The notes under the pieces were generated by a model. The model was not told the DNA's origin and did no database searches. It was given only the letters and a program-made list of their open reading frames with translations. The translations under genes were made by a program, and so were the position numbers. 64,000 nucleotides of DNA from Pseudarthrobacter defluvii (GTDB lineage: Bacteria; Actinomycetota; Actinomycetes; Actinomycetales; Micrococcaceae), in NCBI RefSeq assembly GCF_030323865.1, contig NZ_CP066362.1, positions 1,860,001 to 1,924,000 of the forward strand, read 5' to 3'. Below, in pieces: positions 25,365 through 34,073 of this stretch (positions are counted from its first letter, which is position 1; each line of letters starts with the position of its first letter).

Positions 25365-26471
25365 TCAGCGAACCCGGTAGCCTTCGGCGTCAGCTGTGCG
25401 CAGCGTCAGCCCGTTGCCGGGTCTGTCTCCCGGCTGCAGGACCCCGCCGTCGGGGTCGAGCGTTCCCTCAAAGAAGAGGTTCTCGATGCGGACGTGGTCG
25501 TGGAACCATTCCAAGTGGCGGAAGTTGGGGGTGGCGGCGGCGACGGCGGCACTCAGGTGGGGTGCGCAGTGGCCGGAGACTTGAAGACCGTGGGCAGCGG
25601 CGACGGCCGCGATACGCAGCCATTCGGTAATCCCGCCGCACCGGCTGACGTCCGCCTGCAGACAGTCGATGGCATCGGCGGCGCACAGGCGCTGGAAGTA
25701 GGGGAGTCCGGTCCCGTATTCGCCGGCCGCCACGTCAGCGTCGACGGCGTCCCGCACCACCCGGAGCCCGGTCAGATGGTCACTGGAGACGGGCTCCTCG
25801 AACCAGGTCACGTTCTCGGCGGCTACAGCACGCATGACGCGGATCGCCTGCTTGGCGGTGTAGGCGCCGTTGGCGTCGACGAACAGTTCCACGCCAGGGC
25901 CGACGGCGGCACGCGCCTCGCGGATGCGGTGCAGGTCCCGTGGAACATTGGTCCCGTTGTCCTGGCCGATCTTGATCTTCACGCGGCCAATGTGCTGGCC
26001 GTGGGCCCAACCTTCCAGCTGGCTCCGTAGCTGCTGTTCGGAATAGGTGGTGAACCCGCCGCTGCCGTAGACCGCCACTTCGTTCCCGACCGCGCCGAGG
26101 AGTTTGTGCAGCGGCAGGTCCAGGAGGCGGGCCTTCAGGTCCCAGAGGGCGCAGTCGACGGCGGAGACGGCGTAGGACGCCAGTCCGGTGCTGCCGGGGT
26201 TGCGCACCGCCCGGGCCATCGCCACCGCAGCGGCCGGTACGTCCAGGGCGTCAACGCCGTGGACGGCCGGGCCGAGGAGTCCTTCCACCAGGCCCGCGGC
26301 TGCGGGCGGCGCGTACGTCCACCCCAGGCCCGTCTTCCCGCCAGCGGCGGCCTGGACCAGCACCATGGTGGTGGAGTCCCAACTGAAGGTGCCGTCCGCT
26401 TCGGGCGCGTCAGTGGGTACTGTGTAGGCCGCTGCCTGGACGGCGGTGACGGGAGCCTCCGCGGGTGCCAC
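25365..26471 (-). CDS. Enolase-superfamily dehydratase/racemase (MR/MLE type)
   Basis: This 368-residue enzyme has an N-terminal capping domain and a TIM barrel. Catalytic features are GRVKIKIGQD (Lys-x-Lys), LFVDANGAY (metal Asp), WFEEP (metal Glu), VAAGEYG (metal Glu) and QVSGHCAPHLS (catalytic His). This is the mandelate-racemase pattern found in acid-sugar dehydratases. The GTG start at 26471 lies three bases past the previous stop, with GAGGGC upstream. Co-transcribed with the GMC, subunit-3-like and ThDP genes, it probably dehydrates an aldonic acid. The exact substrate is unknown. Confidence 0.9.
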   Translation of the reverse strand: MAPAEAPVTAVQAAAYTVPTDAPEADGTFSWDSTTMVLVQAAAGGKTGLGWTYAPPAAAGLVEGLLGPAVHGVDALDVPAAAVAMARAVRNPGSTGLASYAVSAVDCALWDLKARLLDLPLHKLLGAVGNEVAVYGSGGFTTYSEQQLRSQLEGWAHGQHIGRVKIKIGQDNGTNVPRDLHRIREARAAVGPGVELFVDANGAYTAKQAIRVMRAVAAENVTWFEEPVSSDHLTGLRVVRDAVDADVAAGEYGTGLPYFQRLCAADAIDCLQADVSRCGGITEWLRIAAVAAAHGLQVSGHCAPHLSAAVAAATPNFRHLEWFHDHVRIENLFFEGTLDPDGGVLQPGDRPGNGLTLRTADAEGYRVR

Positions 26472-26474
26472 CGG

Positions 26475-28265
26475 TCAGCCCTCTTTATGCGGCAGGAATT
26501 CCTGGATCTTGGTCTTGACCCCCTCCTTCACCACGCCCCAGGCACTGTCGTCACCCTTGACCATGGCCTCGGCCGTCTTCCGTGCCTGCTCCAGGGTGGC
26601 ATGCGGCGGGATGGGCGGGATGTCGGGGTCGGTCCGTACGTCCAAAAGTGTGGGCCTGTCAGCGGCCAGGGCCTTCTCCCAGGCCGGCCCGACGTCGTCG
26701 GGATTCTCCACGTGGATGCCCTGCAGCCCCAGGCTTTCTGCGAATCCGGCGTAGTCCACATCGGGGAGCGCCTGGGATTCCCGGAACGCGGGCACTCCGC
26801 CCATGGCCCTCATTTCCCAGGTGACCTGGTTGAGGTCGTTGTTGTGCAGGACTGCCACCACCAGGCGGGGGTCATCCCATTCGTGCCAGTAGTGCTTGAC
26901 GGTGATCAGCTCGGCGAGTCCGTTCATTTGCATGGCACCGTCGCCGGCGAAAGCGATGGCCGGGCGGCCGGGGTGGGCGAATTTGGCCCCGATGGCGTAT
27001 GGAACACCGGGGCCCATGGTGGCGAGGTTGCCCGACAATGAACCGCGGACCTCCCCCCGGAACCTCAGCTGCCGCGCGTACCAGTTGGCTGACGAGCCCG
27101 AGTCGGCGCTGAGCATGGCATTGGCCGGAAGCCGGGTGGAGAGCTCCGCGAACAGCAGCATGGGGTTGACCGGATCGGCGCTGACCATGGCCTCATCGTG
27201 CATGGTCTCCCACCAGCGGCTGATGGATGACTCCAGGCCATCCTGCCAGGACCGGTCCTGCTTCCGTTCGAGGTGCGGGATCAGTGCGCGCAGGGCGGTG
27301 CCGGCGTCGGCCACGATGTTGAACTCGTTGGTGTAGCGCAACCCGATCATTTTCGGGTCCACGTCGATCTGCACGCCGCGGGCCTGGCCGGGCTCCGGCA
27401 AAAACTGGGTGTAGGGGAAGCTCGAGCCGACCGTGAGCAGGGTGTCGCAGTCGCGCATCATCTCGTAGCTGGGGCGCGTGCCCAGCAGGCCGATCGATCC
27501 CGTGACGTAGGGCAGGTCGTCGGGCAGTGAATCCTTGCCCAGCAGGGCCTTGGCCACGCCCGCGCCCAGCAGCTCCGCCACTTCCCGGACCTCGGCGGCC
27601 GCTCCGCGGGCACCCTGGCCAATGAGGATGGCCACCTTCGAGCCCTCATTCAGCAGCTGCGCGGCACCCCTGATCGACTCACTGTCCGGCTGGATGTCGG
27701 GCCACCGGATTCCCACGCTGGAGGGCACCATCTTGAATGCGTGCGTGGGCGAGGAGTACTCGAGTTCCTGGACGTCGGCGGGGATGATCACGGCGGTGGG
27801 AGCCCGCTGTGCTTCAGCAATCCGGATGGCCCGGTCGGTGACGTTGGGCAGCTGCTCCGGAACCGTGACCATCTGGACGTAGTCCGAGGCGACGTCTTTG
27901 AACAGGGTCAGCAGGTCGACTTCCTGCTGGTAGGAGCCGCCCATGGCGCTGCGTGCGGTCTGGCCCACGATGGCCACCACGGGAACATGGTCCAGCTTGG
28001 CGTCGTACAGCCCGTTGAGGAGGTGGATGGCGCCGGGGCCGGACGTGGCCATGCAGATGGCGGCACGGCCACTGAACTTGGCGTAGCCCACGGCTTCGAA
28101 CGCGGCCATCTCCTCGTGCCGGGCCTGGATGAATTTCGGCTGGTTGCCCGCCTTGCCGAAGGCGGCCAGGATGCCGTTTATGCCGTCTCCGGGGAAACCG
28201 AAGACCTTGTCCACGCCCCACTCGCCCAGGCGGGAGAGCAGGTAGTCAGCCACTGTTGTTGCCAT
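26475..28265 (-). CDS. ThDP-dependent pyruvate oxidase/dehydrogenase-like enzyme (PoxB type)
   Basis: This 596-residue protein has the three-domain ThDP layout. The PYR domain has FGFPGDGINGIL and ARHEEMAAFEA (catalytic Glu). The central FAD/Rossmann-like domain has AILIGQGARGAA. The PP domain has AFAGDGAMQMNGLAELITV and HNNDLNQV, the GDG-N metal-ThDP motif. It resembles PoxB-like decarboxylating enzymes but lacks the C-terminal membrane-binding peptide of E. coli PoxB. It sits two bases from the GMC gene and three from the dehydratase. The substrate is probably pyruvate or another 2-keto acid formed by the pathway (inference). Confidence 0.9.
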   Translation of the reverse strand: MATTVADYLLSRLGEWGVDKVFGFPGDGINGILAAFGKAGNQPKFIQARHEEMAAFEAVGYAKFSGRAAICMATSGPGAIHLLNGLYDAKLDHVPVVAIVGQTARSAMGGSYQQEVDLLTLFKDVASDYVQMVTVPEQLPNVTDRAIRIAEAQRAPTAVIIPADVQELEYSSPTHAFKMVPSSVGIRWPDIQPDSESIRGAAQLLNEGSKVAILIGQGARGAAAEVREVAELLGAGVAKALLGKDSLPDDLPYVTGSIGLLGTRPSYEMMRDCDTLLTVGSSFPYTQFLPEPGQARGVQIDVDPKMIGLRYTNEFNIVADAGTALRALIPHLERKQDRSWQDGLESSISRWWETMHDEAMVSADPVNPMLLFAELSTRLPANAMLSADSGSSANWYARQLRFRGEVRGSLSGNLATMGPGVPYAIGAKFAHPGRPAIAFAGDGAMQMNGLAELITVKHYWHEWDDPRLVVAVLHNNDLNQVTWEMRAMGGVPAFRESQALPDVDYAGFAESLGLQGIHVENPDDVGPAWEKALAADRPTLLDVRTDPDIPPIPPHATLEQARKTAEAMVKGDDSAWGVVKEGVKTKIQEFLPHKEG

Positions 28266-28267
28266 GA

Positions 28268-29920
28268 TCAGTCTTCCTTCGTGCTCGTGACGCCCCTGCG
28301 GGCGCCTTGGACCAGGACGCCGGCCGCACGGGCGGCCAGCGCCATGATGGTCAGGGCCGGGTTTGCGCTGCCCTGGGTGGGCAGGACGCTGCCGTCGGTG
28401 ACCAGCAGGTTGGGTACTGCGAAACTGCGCAGGTTCCGGTCCACCACTCCTTCCTGCTCTGCGGCGGCCATCCGGGCTCCGCCCACCAGGTGCGCGTAGC
28501 GGTTGATGGTGATGACTTCCTCCGCTCCCGCCGCTGTGAGGATCTGCTCCATGACCTGCTGCGCGGCGGACATCAGCTGCCGATCGTTGTCACACTGGCT
28601 GTAGCTGAAGCGGGCCACCGGGATGCCGTTGCGGTCCGTTTCGTCCGCGAGCGTCACCCGGTTCCCTTCGAGGGGCAGGAACTCGCACAGTGCACCAAGG
28701 CAGGCCCAATGCGGGTAGTCGCTCATGTAGCGGCGGAGGGCAGCGCCCCAGTGCCCCTGGGCGGCAACGTGCTCCGCCCAGGTGATGGGAAGCGGCGAGA
28801 CGCACTGGATGGAGAAGCCGCGTTTGTAGGGCTTCGCGGGGTCTGTTTCATAGAAGTCTTCGGTGCTGACTTCCGGGGGCGGGGCCTTCCACATCCGCAC
28901 CTCAGCCTGGAACCGCCCGCCGGTTTGGGGTGCCCCCTGCACCATCAGGTAGCGGCCCACCTGGTCGAAGTCGTTGCACATCCCGTCCGGGAAGCGAGGT
29001 GACGTGGAGTTCAGCAGCAGCCGGGGCGTTTCGATCGAATAGCCTGCCACCGCCACCAGGCGGGCGCGCTGGAATCTCTGGATGCCGCCCTGGACGTATT
29101 CGACGCCGGTTGCCAGGCCGGTCCGTTCGTCCAGGCAGATCCTGGTGGCCATGGAGTCCGGCCGGATTTCGGCACCATGCGCCAGGGCGTCCGGGACATG
29201 GGTAATCAACGGTGAAGCCTTTGCGTTGACCTTGCAGCCTTGAAGGCAGAAACCGCGGTAGATGCAGTGCGGGCGGTTGCCGAACCGGCCATTGGCAATA
29301 GCCACCGGCCCCACCTTTGCCGTAACGCCGCAGGCGTTGGCGCCCCTCAGGAACAGCTCCCCGTTGCCGGACACCGGGTGCGGCCGGTGGGGGTAGCTGT
29401 GCGGATCGCCCCAGGGCCAGTGTTCGCCGGAGACGGGAAGCTCAGCCTCGATGTCCTCGTAGTAGGGCCGGAGTTCGCCGTACTCCAGGGGCCAGTCGGC
29501 GCCCACTCCGTCAGCTCTCAGGGTGTGGAAATCACTGGGATGGAAACGCGGCGTGTAGCCGGCAAAGTGGACCATCGATCCGCCCACGCCCCGGCCGGAA
29601 TTATTAGAGCCCAAGGGGACAGGGTCGCTGCCGCCGATCACTCTTGGTTCGGTCCAGTAAAGGTGATGGGAGCCGGCTTCGTCGCTGACCCAGTCCTGCT
29701 CGGGTTCCCAGAACGGCCCCGCGTCCAGGCCCACCGCCCGCCAGCCGGCCCGCGCGAGGCGCTGGAGCATTGTGGCGCCGCCGGCACCGCAGCCCACAAT
29801 GACGATGTCCACCTCGTCGTCGTCGCCGTACCGGCGCATGTTCTCCCTCAGCCCCCGGCTGGTGCCAGGGCCCTTTGGCAGCAGCCAGGCGGATTCGTTG
29901 CGTTCCCGCAGGGTGCTCAT
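28268..29920 (-). CDS. GMC oxidoreductase (gluconate/sugar dehydrogenase-like)
   Basis: This 550-residue flavoprotein has an N-terminal FAD site DIVIVGCGAGGATMLQRLARAG near residue 38, the GMC region PVPLGSNNSGRGVGGSMVHFAG, and PHCIYRGFCLQGCKVNAKAS with a Cys pair. The C-terminal active site includes RYAHLVGGARM (His) and QGSANPALTIMALAARAA (Asn). No signal peptide is seen, so it acts in the cytoplasm. The start ATG overlaps the upstream stop (ATGA). With the subunit-3-like partner it likely oxidises a sugar or polyol, passing electrons to a quinone or cytochrome acceptor not visible here. Confidence 0.92.
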   Translation of the reverse strand: MSTLRERNESAWLLPKGPGTSRGLRENMRRYGDDDEVDIVIVGCGAGGATMLQRLARAGWRAVGLDAGPFWEPEQDWVSDEAGSHHLYWTEPRVIGGSDPVPLGSNNSGRGVGGSMVHFAGYTPRFHPSDFHTLRADGVGADWPLEYGELRPYYEDIEAELPVSGEHWPWGDPHSYPHRPHPVSGNGELFLRGANACGVTAKVGPVAIANGRFGNRPHCIYRGFCLQGCKVNAKASPLITHVPDALAHGAEIRPDSMATRICLDERTGLATGVEYVQGGIQRFQRARLVAVAGYSIETPRLLLNSTSPRFPDGMCNDFDQVGRYLMVQGAPQTGGRFQAEVRMWKAPPPEVSTEDFYETDPAKPYKRGFSIQCVSPLPITWAEHVAAQGHWGAALRRYMSDYPHWACLGALCEFLPLEGNRVTLADETDRNGIPVARFSYSQCDNDRQLMSAAQQVMEQILTAAGAEEVITINRYAHLVGGARMAAAEQEGVVDRNLRSFAVPNLLVTDGSVLPTQGSANPALTIMALAARAAGVLVQGARRGVTSTKED

Positions 29921-30558
29921 CTGTCGGCCCCATGCGTGGGATCCTCGTCAGGCCGGACATCGCGCACTTCGAATGGCTCAAGCCGGTCCACGCCAAGGTT
30001 CTTATAGCCTCGGGGGTAGGCCGGTCCTGCGAAACCGATCTCGTCCCAAGCCAGGGGATGGGAGTAGAACGCGGTGCACGCGTACCGCGTCCACAGGCTC
30101 CACACCCGGTCCGCCGGCAGCCCATGCCATACATCCCGGTTCAGGTCGCAAATGTCCTGCAACAGCTTTGATTGGCCGTCCAAACTGAGCAGGGCGAAGG
30201 TACACTCCTCCCGGGACCGGGCCTCATGGTCAAGCGCAGCCAGGGAGGCGCGCCAGGCCTCGCCGTCCCGCGGCATGTTGTCGTAGTGCCAGCCGTCAGT
30301 TTCCTCCTCGGCCAAGCGGGCATCCACCATGTTCACCACCGGCACCCGCGGCTCCGCGTGCTGGTCCAGCAACTGATCAAACAGCGCGCGGGCCGCCGCT
30401 TCCTCGGCCGGGGTGAAGAAGCGGACGTCCGGAGGCAGGGCCATCCGGGACTGTACGACGGCGGCGGTCACCGGGTCCCAGTGCCGCGCCTGGGCGAGGG
30501 TGCTGAAGCCCGGGTAGCGCCCGCCGCCGTCGTCCCTCTGCAGGGGAAGCCCGGTCAC
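29917..30558 (-). CDS. Gluconate 2-dehydrogenase subunit 3-like protein
   Basis: This 213-residue protein has FFTPAEEAAARALFDQLLDQ near residue 50 and the family-like motif YSHPLAWDEIGFAGPAYPRGYKN near the C terminus. That motif is characteristic of the small subunit partnering GMC sugar dehydrogenases. Known subunits are Tat-exported; this one has no signal. The GTG at 30558 has AAGGAGGG six bases upstream and overlaps the preceding stop by four bases. It is translationally coupled to the GMC gene. Confidence 0.88.
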   Translation of the reverse strand: MTGLPLQRDDGGGRYPGFSTLAQARHWDPVTAAVVQSRMALPPDVRFFTPAEEAAARALFDQLLDQHAEPRVPVVNMVDARLAEEETDGWHYDNMPRDGEAWRASLAALDHEARSREECTFALLSLDGQSKLLQDICDLNRDVWHGLPADRVWSLWTRYACTAFYSHPLAWDEIGFAGPAYPRGYKNLGVDRLEPFEVRDVRPDEDPTHGADR

Positions 30559-31022
30559 GGTTCCCTCCTTAGGACTGAGGCCAGCACTCCCATGCCGCCC
30601 ACGAGGGTGACCAGCAGAGGTGCGAACAGCGGCGGGCCCATCTCCAGGTTGTAGCGCAGGTTGGATAAGCCGCCGGGCTTCTGCCGGATGCCCTGCAGAT
30701 GCAGCCAGGTACCCTGCAGCCCGTTGGCGACAATGGCGGCGCTGGCCAGCGGCAGCGCCGTCTTGGCCATGCGGCGGCTGAAGACTCCGGCGACTCCTGC
30801 TGCCGCGCCTACCGGTCCCAGGGCAACCGGCGCCCACATCCACTTGTTGCCGAAACTCGCCTTGTCATGTTCAAGGAAGATTTCGGCGGCGGTGACCAAG
30901 GCGCCGGCCGCCGTCAGGGCCGAAAGGGACCGCTCAAACCGGCCAGTCTGCACGTTTCTGATGAGCCGGTCAATCCCATGGACCATGCCGGCCACAGGAT
31001 CTTCTGCCTGTTGTGTTTTCAC
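30555..31022 (-). CDS. Small multi-helix membrane protein
   Basis: This 155-residue protein has about four hydrophobic helices (LTAAGALVTAAEIFLEH, MWAPVALGPVGAAAGVAGVFS, ALPLASAAIVANGLQGTWLH, PPLFAPLLVTLVGGMGVLASVL). The GTG at 31022 has AGGAGA upstream; a TTG further up lacks one. It is the first gene of the sugar-oxidation operon and overlaps the next gene by four bases. It could anchor or donate electrons for the GMC complex, but there is no heme or quinone motif, so its role is open. Confidence 0.72.
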   Translation of the reverse strand: MKTQQAEDPVAGMVHGIDRLIRNVQTGRFERSLSALTAAGALVTAAEIFLEHDKASFGNKWMWAPVALGPVGAAAGVAGVFSRRMAKTALPLASAAIVANGLQGTWLHLQGIRQKPGGLSNLRYNLEMGPPLFAPLLVTLVGGMGVLASVLRREP

Positions 31023-31082
31023 GATTCTCCTAACCTCGACTGGAGGTGCGTACCGGTCCTGTGGAACCTTCAAACTTTGCGG

Positions 31083-31095
31083 GATAGCAACTATC
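31083..31095. promoter_or_regulatory. Short palindrome GATAG-CAA-CTATC, candidate MarR operator
   Basis: Perfect 5-base half-sites around CAA lie between the divergent operon and the marR-type gene, immediately upstream of its ribosome site. The spacing is short for a MarR site. Confidence 0.33.
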
Positions 31096-31106
31096 GGAGG
31101 AAACTG

Positions 31107-31619
31107 GTGCCCATGGATGCAGCTGGCGGACCCGAATCAGTCCAGGAACCTTCGAGCCGGGAAGTTGAAGCGGTGATGCGTGCCGCCGATACCCTCTTGC
31201 GGGTGGTGGCCCGATCTGTTGCTGAGGTGGAGGACGTGGTGAATACTCCGCAGCTGCGGGTCCTGGTCCTGATCCACACCCGGGGGCCGCAAAACCTGGG
31301 CGGAGTCGCCGCCGAACTGGGGGTGCATGCCTCCAACGCCACGCGCATCTGCGACCGGCTGGTCGCTGCCGGCCTGCTGGAGCGGCGGGAGGACCCCGCG
31401 GACCGGCGGTACGTCCGGCTCGAACTGACGGCGAAGGGACATGCCCTGGTTGACTCGGTGCTGGACCACCGGCGGCAGGCGATTGGAGAGGTTATTTCGA
31501 GGATGCCGTCGGGTCGCCGTCCGGCGCTGGCTGCTGCGCTGGAGGCTTTTGCGGCCGCCGCCGGGGGCCAGGGCACCTCCGACGGCCGCTTTACATTGGG
31601 AGCCCGGCACGTGAAGTGA
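31107..31619 (+). CDS. MarR-family transcriptional regulator
   Basis: This 170-residue winged-helix regulator has LRVLVLIHTRGPQNLGGVAAELGVHASNATRICDRLVAAGLLERREDPADRRYVRLELTAKG in pieces that match the MarR recognition helix and the DPADRR wing. The GTG at 31107 has CGGAGG six bases upstream; the ATG at 31113 is the alternative. It diverges from the GMC/ThDP/dehydratase operon, which it probably represses until a metabolite binds. A Gly/Thr-rich tail extends beyond the last helix. Confidence 0.9.
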   Translation: MPMDAAGGPESVQEPSSREVEAVMRAADTLLRVVARSVAEVEDVVNTPQLRVLVLIHTRGPQNLGGVAAELGVHASNATRICDRLVAAGLLERREDPADRRYVRLELTAKGHALVDSVLDHRRQAIGEVISRMPSGRRPALAAALEAFAAAAGGQGTSDGRFTLGARHVK

Positions 31620-31726
31620 CCGGATCCTGTTGCAGCAAAAGCCATGCTTTCATTGAACTCCGATACTTGCGAGTGCGCAATGGTTGACGCTGTGCCCGTT
31701 TTTCTTTTCCCGGTCTTCAACGTTCC

Positions 31727-32689
31727 TTAGAGCGGCTTGATACCCCACTGGCCGGTGTGGGATTGCCCGGGCCCAAGAGTCATCAGCCCCTCGCCGGAGT
31801 TGAAGGCGTCAGGTGCACACGTCATGGGTTCAACCCCCAGTCCGCTGCGCCGCCGGTCCGCCTGGGGGAGTGTGTCGCCGGTGAAGATTTCCAGGTACGG
31901 ATACGTCTCGTCCACCCACAGCTCAACCCCTCCAGAGCGGTCCGGACGCACGAGTCTCACCCGGGCCCGGCCGTCGGCATCGCGGACTAGATCGGTGTAG
32001 GCAACATCGATGTGCCGCCCTCCCAGTTGCTGGAGTTCCTTAAGGTCGTACTCGGTGCCGTCCACGCGTTCATGCCCGGTGGGGATGCCGTGTTCATCCA
32101 CGGGCAGGAAAATCCGCCCGGGTACCTGGAGCAGGGCGGCGTCAATGGCACCCGGGCGGCGCAGTCCGGTGCTGAGGTATGGATGTGCCCCGGCGCCGAA
32201 GGGGCATGGCTCCGGGCTTCGGTTTACCGCCGTGGTGCGGACGGTCAATCCGTCCTGGCCAAGCTGGTAGTCCAGGCGGCAGTCGAGCACCCAGGGCCAG
32301 CCTTGGCAGGCGTGCAGGGTGTAGGCAAAGGATATCGAGTCCGATGTATGTTGCTCGACGGTCCAGTTCCGCCACCGCGTCAGCCCGTGGATTGCCCCGC
32401 CCTTGTCCGGCTCGCTTAGGTCCAGCTGGAGGTGCCTGCCTTCCCAGTCGTAGCCGCCACCCTTGATCCGGTTGGGCCAGGGAAGCAGTGACTGTCCCCG
32501 TGCGCCCGTGCACATGTCCTCCGGCCCGTACCCGTCCAGCAGGTCCCTGCCGTCCTCGCGGTACACGCGCAACGCAGCGCCTACTTCTGTCACGGTGGCG
32601 CTCTGGCGGTCGAAGTTAATGTCGTATTGCCGCCCCGATGGAAACAAGTGGCCCCTGTCCGCTTCCTGGGCGCCGCTTCCTTGGGTCAT
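31727..32689 (-). CDS. Aldose 1-epimerase family protein
   Basis: This 320-residue beta-sandwich mutarotase shows GQSLLPWPNRIKGGGYDWEG, GGAIHGLTRWRNW (catalytic His), GAGAHPYLS (second His) and a C-terminal acidic residue in the CAPDAFNSGEGL region. It interconverts alpha and beta anomers of hexoses. The ATG overlaps the glucose dehydrogenase stop by four bases, so the two are co-translated: the epimerase supplies the beta anomer that the dehydrogenase uses. Strong positional support. Confidence 0.92.
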   Translation of the reverse strand: MTQGSGAQEADRGHLFPSGRQYDINFDRQSATVTEVGAALRVYREDGRDLLDGYGPEDMCTGARGQSLLPWPNRIKGGGYDWEGRHLQLDLSEPDKGGAIHGLTRWRNWTVEQHTSDSISFAYTLHACQGWPWVLDCRLDYQLGQDGLTVRTTAVNRSPEPCPFGAGAHPYLSTGLRRPGAIDAALLQVPGRIFLPVDEHGIPTGHERVDGTEYDLKELQQLGGRHIDVAYTDLVRDADGRARVRLVRPDRSGGVELWVDETYPYLEIFTGDTLPQADRRRSGLGVEPMTCAPDAFNSGEGLMTLGPGQSHTGQWGIKPL

Positions 32690-33759
32690 GACTGTTCGTT
32701 CCCCTCGCGGGCTCCTGCCGGAAGGTCCAGGACCACCTTGACGTCGTCGTCTTGGTGTTTGAACGCCTCCGAGAAGTCTTCCAATGGAACCCGGCGGCTG
32801 ATGAGGCGGCGCAGCCAGTCAGGGTCTGCCTTCGCAAGGGCCTCGGCGCCGGCGTCGTAATGGCGGCGGTTCGCGTTGACGCTGCCAAAGACCACGCCGT
32901 TCATCAGCACTTCCTCACGGTTGAGCGCGCCCACGTCCACCCTCGTTTGCTTGCCTGTTCCGGAAACGCCTGTCAGGCAGGTGATGGCGTCCTGCGCCCG
33001 GCATATAAGTGCGTCCAGGACCACGGGGGTGACACCGGTGCATTCAACCAGGATGTTGGGTTTGATGCCGGCATCCGGCAGGGGTTCGCTGTGGTAGGTG
33101 GCACCCAGGTCACGGACAAGCTGCGGCTTGGGACCGTCCGTGACGATGTCAAAGACGTGGACGTCCAGGCCTTGCTGGACTCCCAGCAGCGCTGCAAGCA
33201 GCCCAACAGGGCCGGCGCCGGTCACGACGGCGGTGTGGGGGTCGAAAAATGCGCGCTGCCCGATCCTGTTGATCTGCTCCCACGCCTTGGCCACAATGGT
33301 GGTTGGTTCCAGCAGGACGCCCACATCCCGCAGGCTGTCATCGAGTTTCACCATGGCCCCGGCGTCTGCCCGCCAGCGTTCCCGGGCGAAACCGTCCAGG
33401 CCCTTGATTCCGTGCTCGGTGTACTTGCCATTGAGGCACATGTCCCATTCCCCGGCGGCGCAGGCTTTGCATGGCTCGGGGTCTGGCCTGCGGACAATCC
33501 CCACCACCAGGTCGCCTTTGGCCAAGCCGGAATCCGGGGGAGCATCGATCACCCTGCCGAGGTTTTCGTGGCCCAGCACCAGGTAGTCCTGGCCTGGAGG
33601 CGCTTCCCCGTAGTCTGCGGCGATGATCTCGCTGTCGGTCCCGCACAGGCCCACGGCCAGTGCCTCCACCAGTACCTGGCCCTCGCCGTTCCCGGGGTCT
33701 GGAACCTCCCGGAGGTGCAATGAGTCCTTTTCTCCAGGTGTAACGGCCAATGCACGCAT
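32686..33759 (-). CDS. Glucose 1-dehydrogenase-type Zn-dependent MDR
   Basis: This 357-residue medium-chain dehydrogenase resembles the archaeal-type glucose dehydrogenase. VGLCGTDSEII carries the catalytic zinc Cys, and LVLGHENLGRV the His-Glu pair. The structural zinc motif is CKACAAGEWDMC and the NAD(P) loop is VVTGAGPVGLLAALLG. The start at 33759 has AAAGGGAGG upstream. It makes glucono-lactone from glucose, feeding the oxidative pathway next door. It overlaps the epimerase gene. Confidence 0.92.
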   Translation of the reverse strand: MRALAVTPGEKDSLHLREVPDPGNGEGQVLVEALAVGLCGTDSEIIAADYGEAPPGQDYLVLGHENLGRVIDAPPDSGLAKGDLVVGIVRRPDPEPCKACAAGEWDMCLNGKYTEHGIKGLDGFARERWRADAGAMVKLDDSLRDVGVLLEPTTIVAKAWEQINRIGQRAFFDPHTAVVTGAGPVGLLAALLGVQQGLDVHVFDIVTDGPKPQLVRDLGATYHSEPLPDAGIKPNILVECTGVTPVVLDALICRAQDAITCLTGVSGTGKQTRVDVGALNREEVLMNGVVFGSVNANRRHYDAGAEALAKADPDWLRRLISRRVPLEDFSEAFKHQDDDVKVVLDLPAGAREGNEQS

Positions 33760-34073
33760 CATGCCTCCCTTTAGCCACGGATACCTTTGGCCAGTGTCCC
33801 GCGTTATTTGCGTGAGCGCAACGGTATGGATGGGCGGGGACACCCGGTAGCCCCGCCCCGCCCCATCCGGTACGCCTTTGATTCACGGCTTACAGCTCAG
33901 CGCCACACCTAGGATGGCAGTCGCAGTGGTCGCTCTTGCCGACCATAAACATCTCTGGCATCGGCTGGGACTGCACCGCGCGTAAGAGGGCGCTGCCCTC
34001 CTCAAGCCCAGACTCCGGGCGAATTGGCGGCGATTCCGGGATGTTGCAGCTCCAGGCGCGGTAGTCTCCTGGG
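33760..34073. other. Intergenic region, divergent promoters
   Basis: About 310 bases. The minus strand holds a Cys-rich short frame near 33890 (ending CDCHPRCGAEL) that I do not accept as a gene. A TAGTCT leaderless box for the plus-strand gene is at 34062-34067. Confidence 0.5.
34062..34067 (+). promoter_or_regulatory. Leaderless -10 box (TAGTCT)
   Basis: TAGTCT is followed by six bases and the ATG at 34074; no ribosome site is present. Confidence 0.5.
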
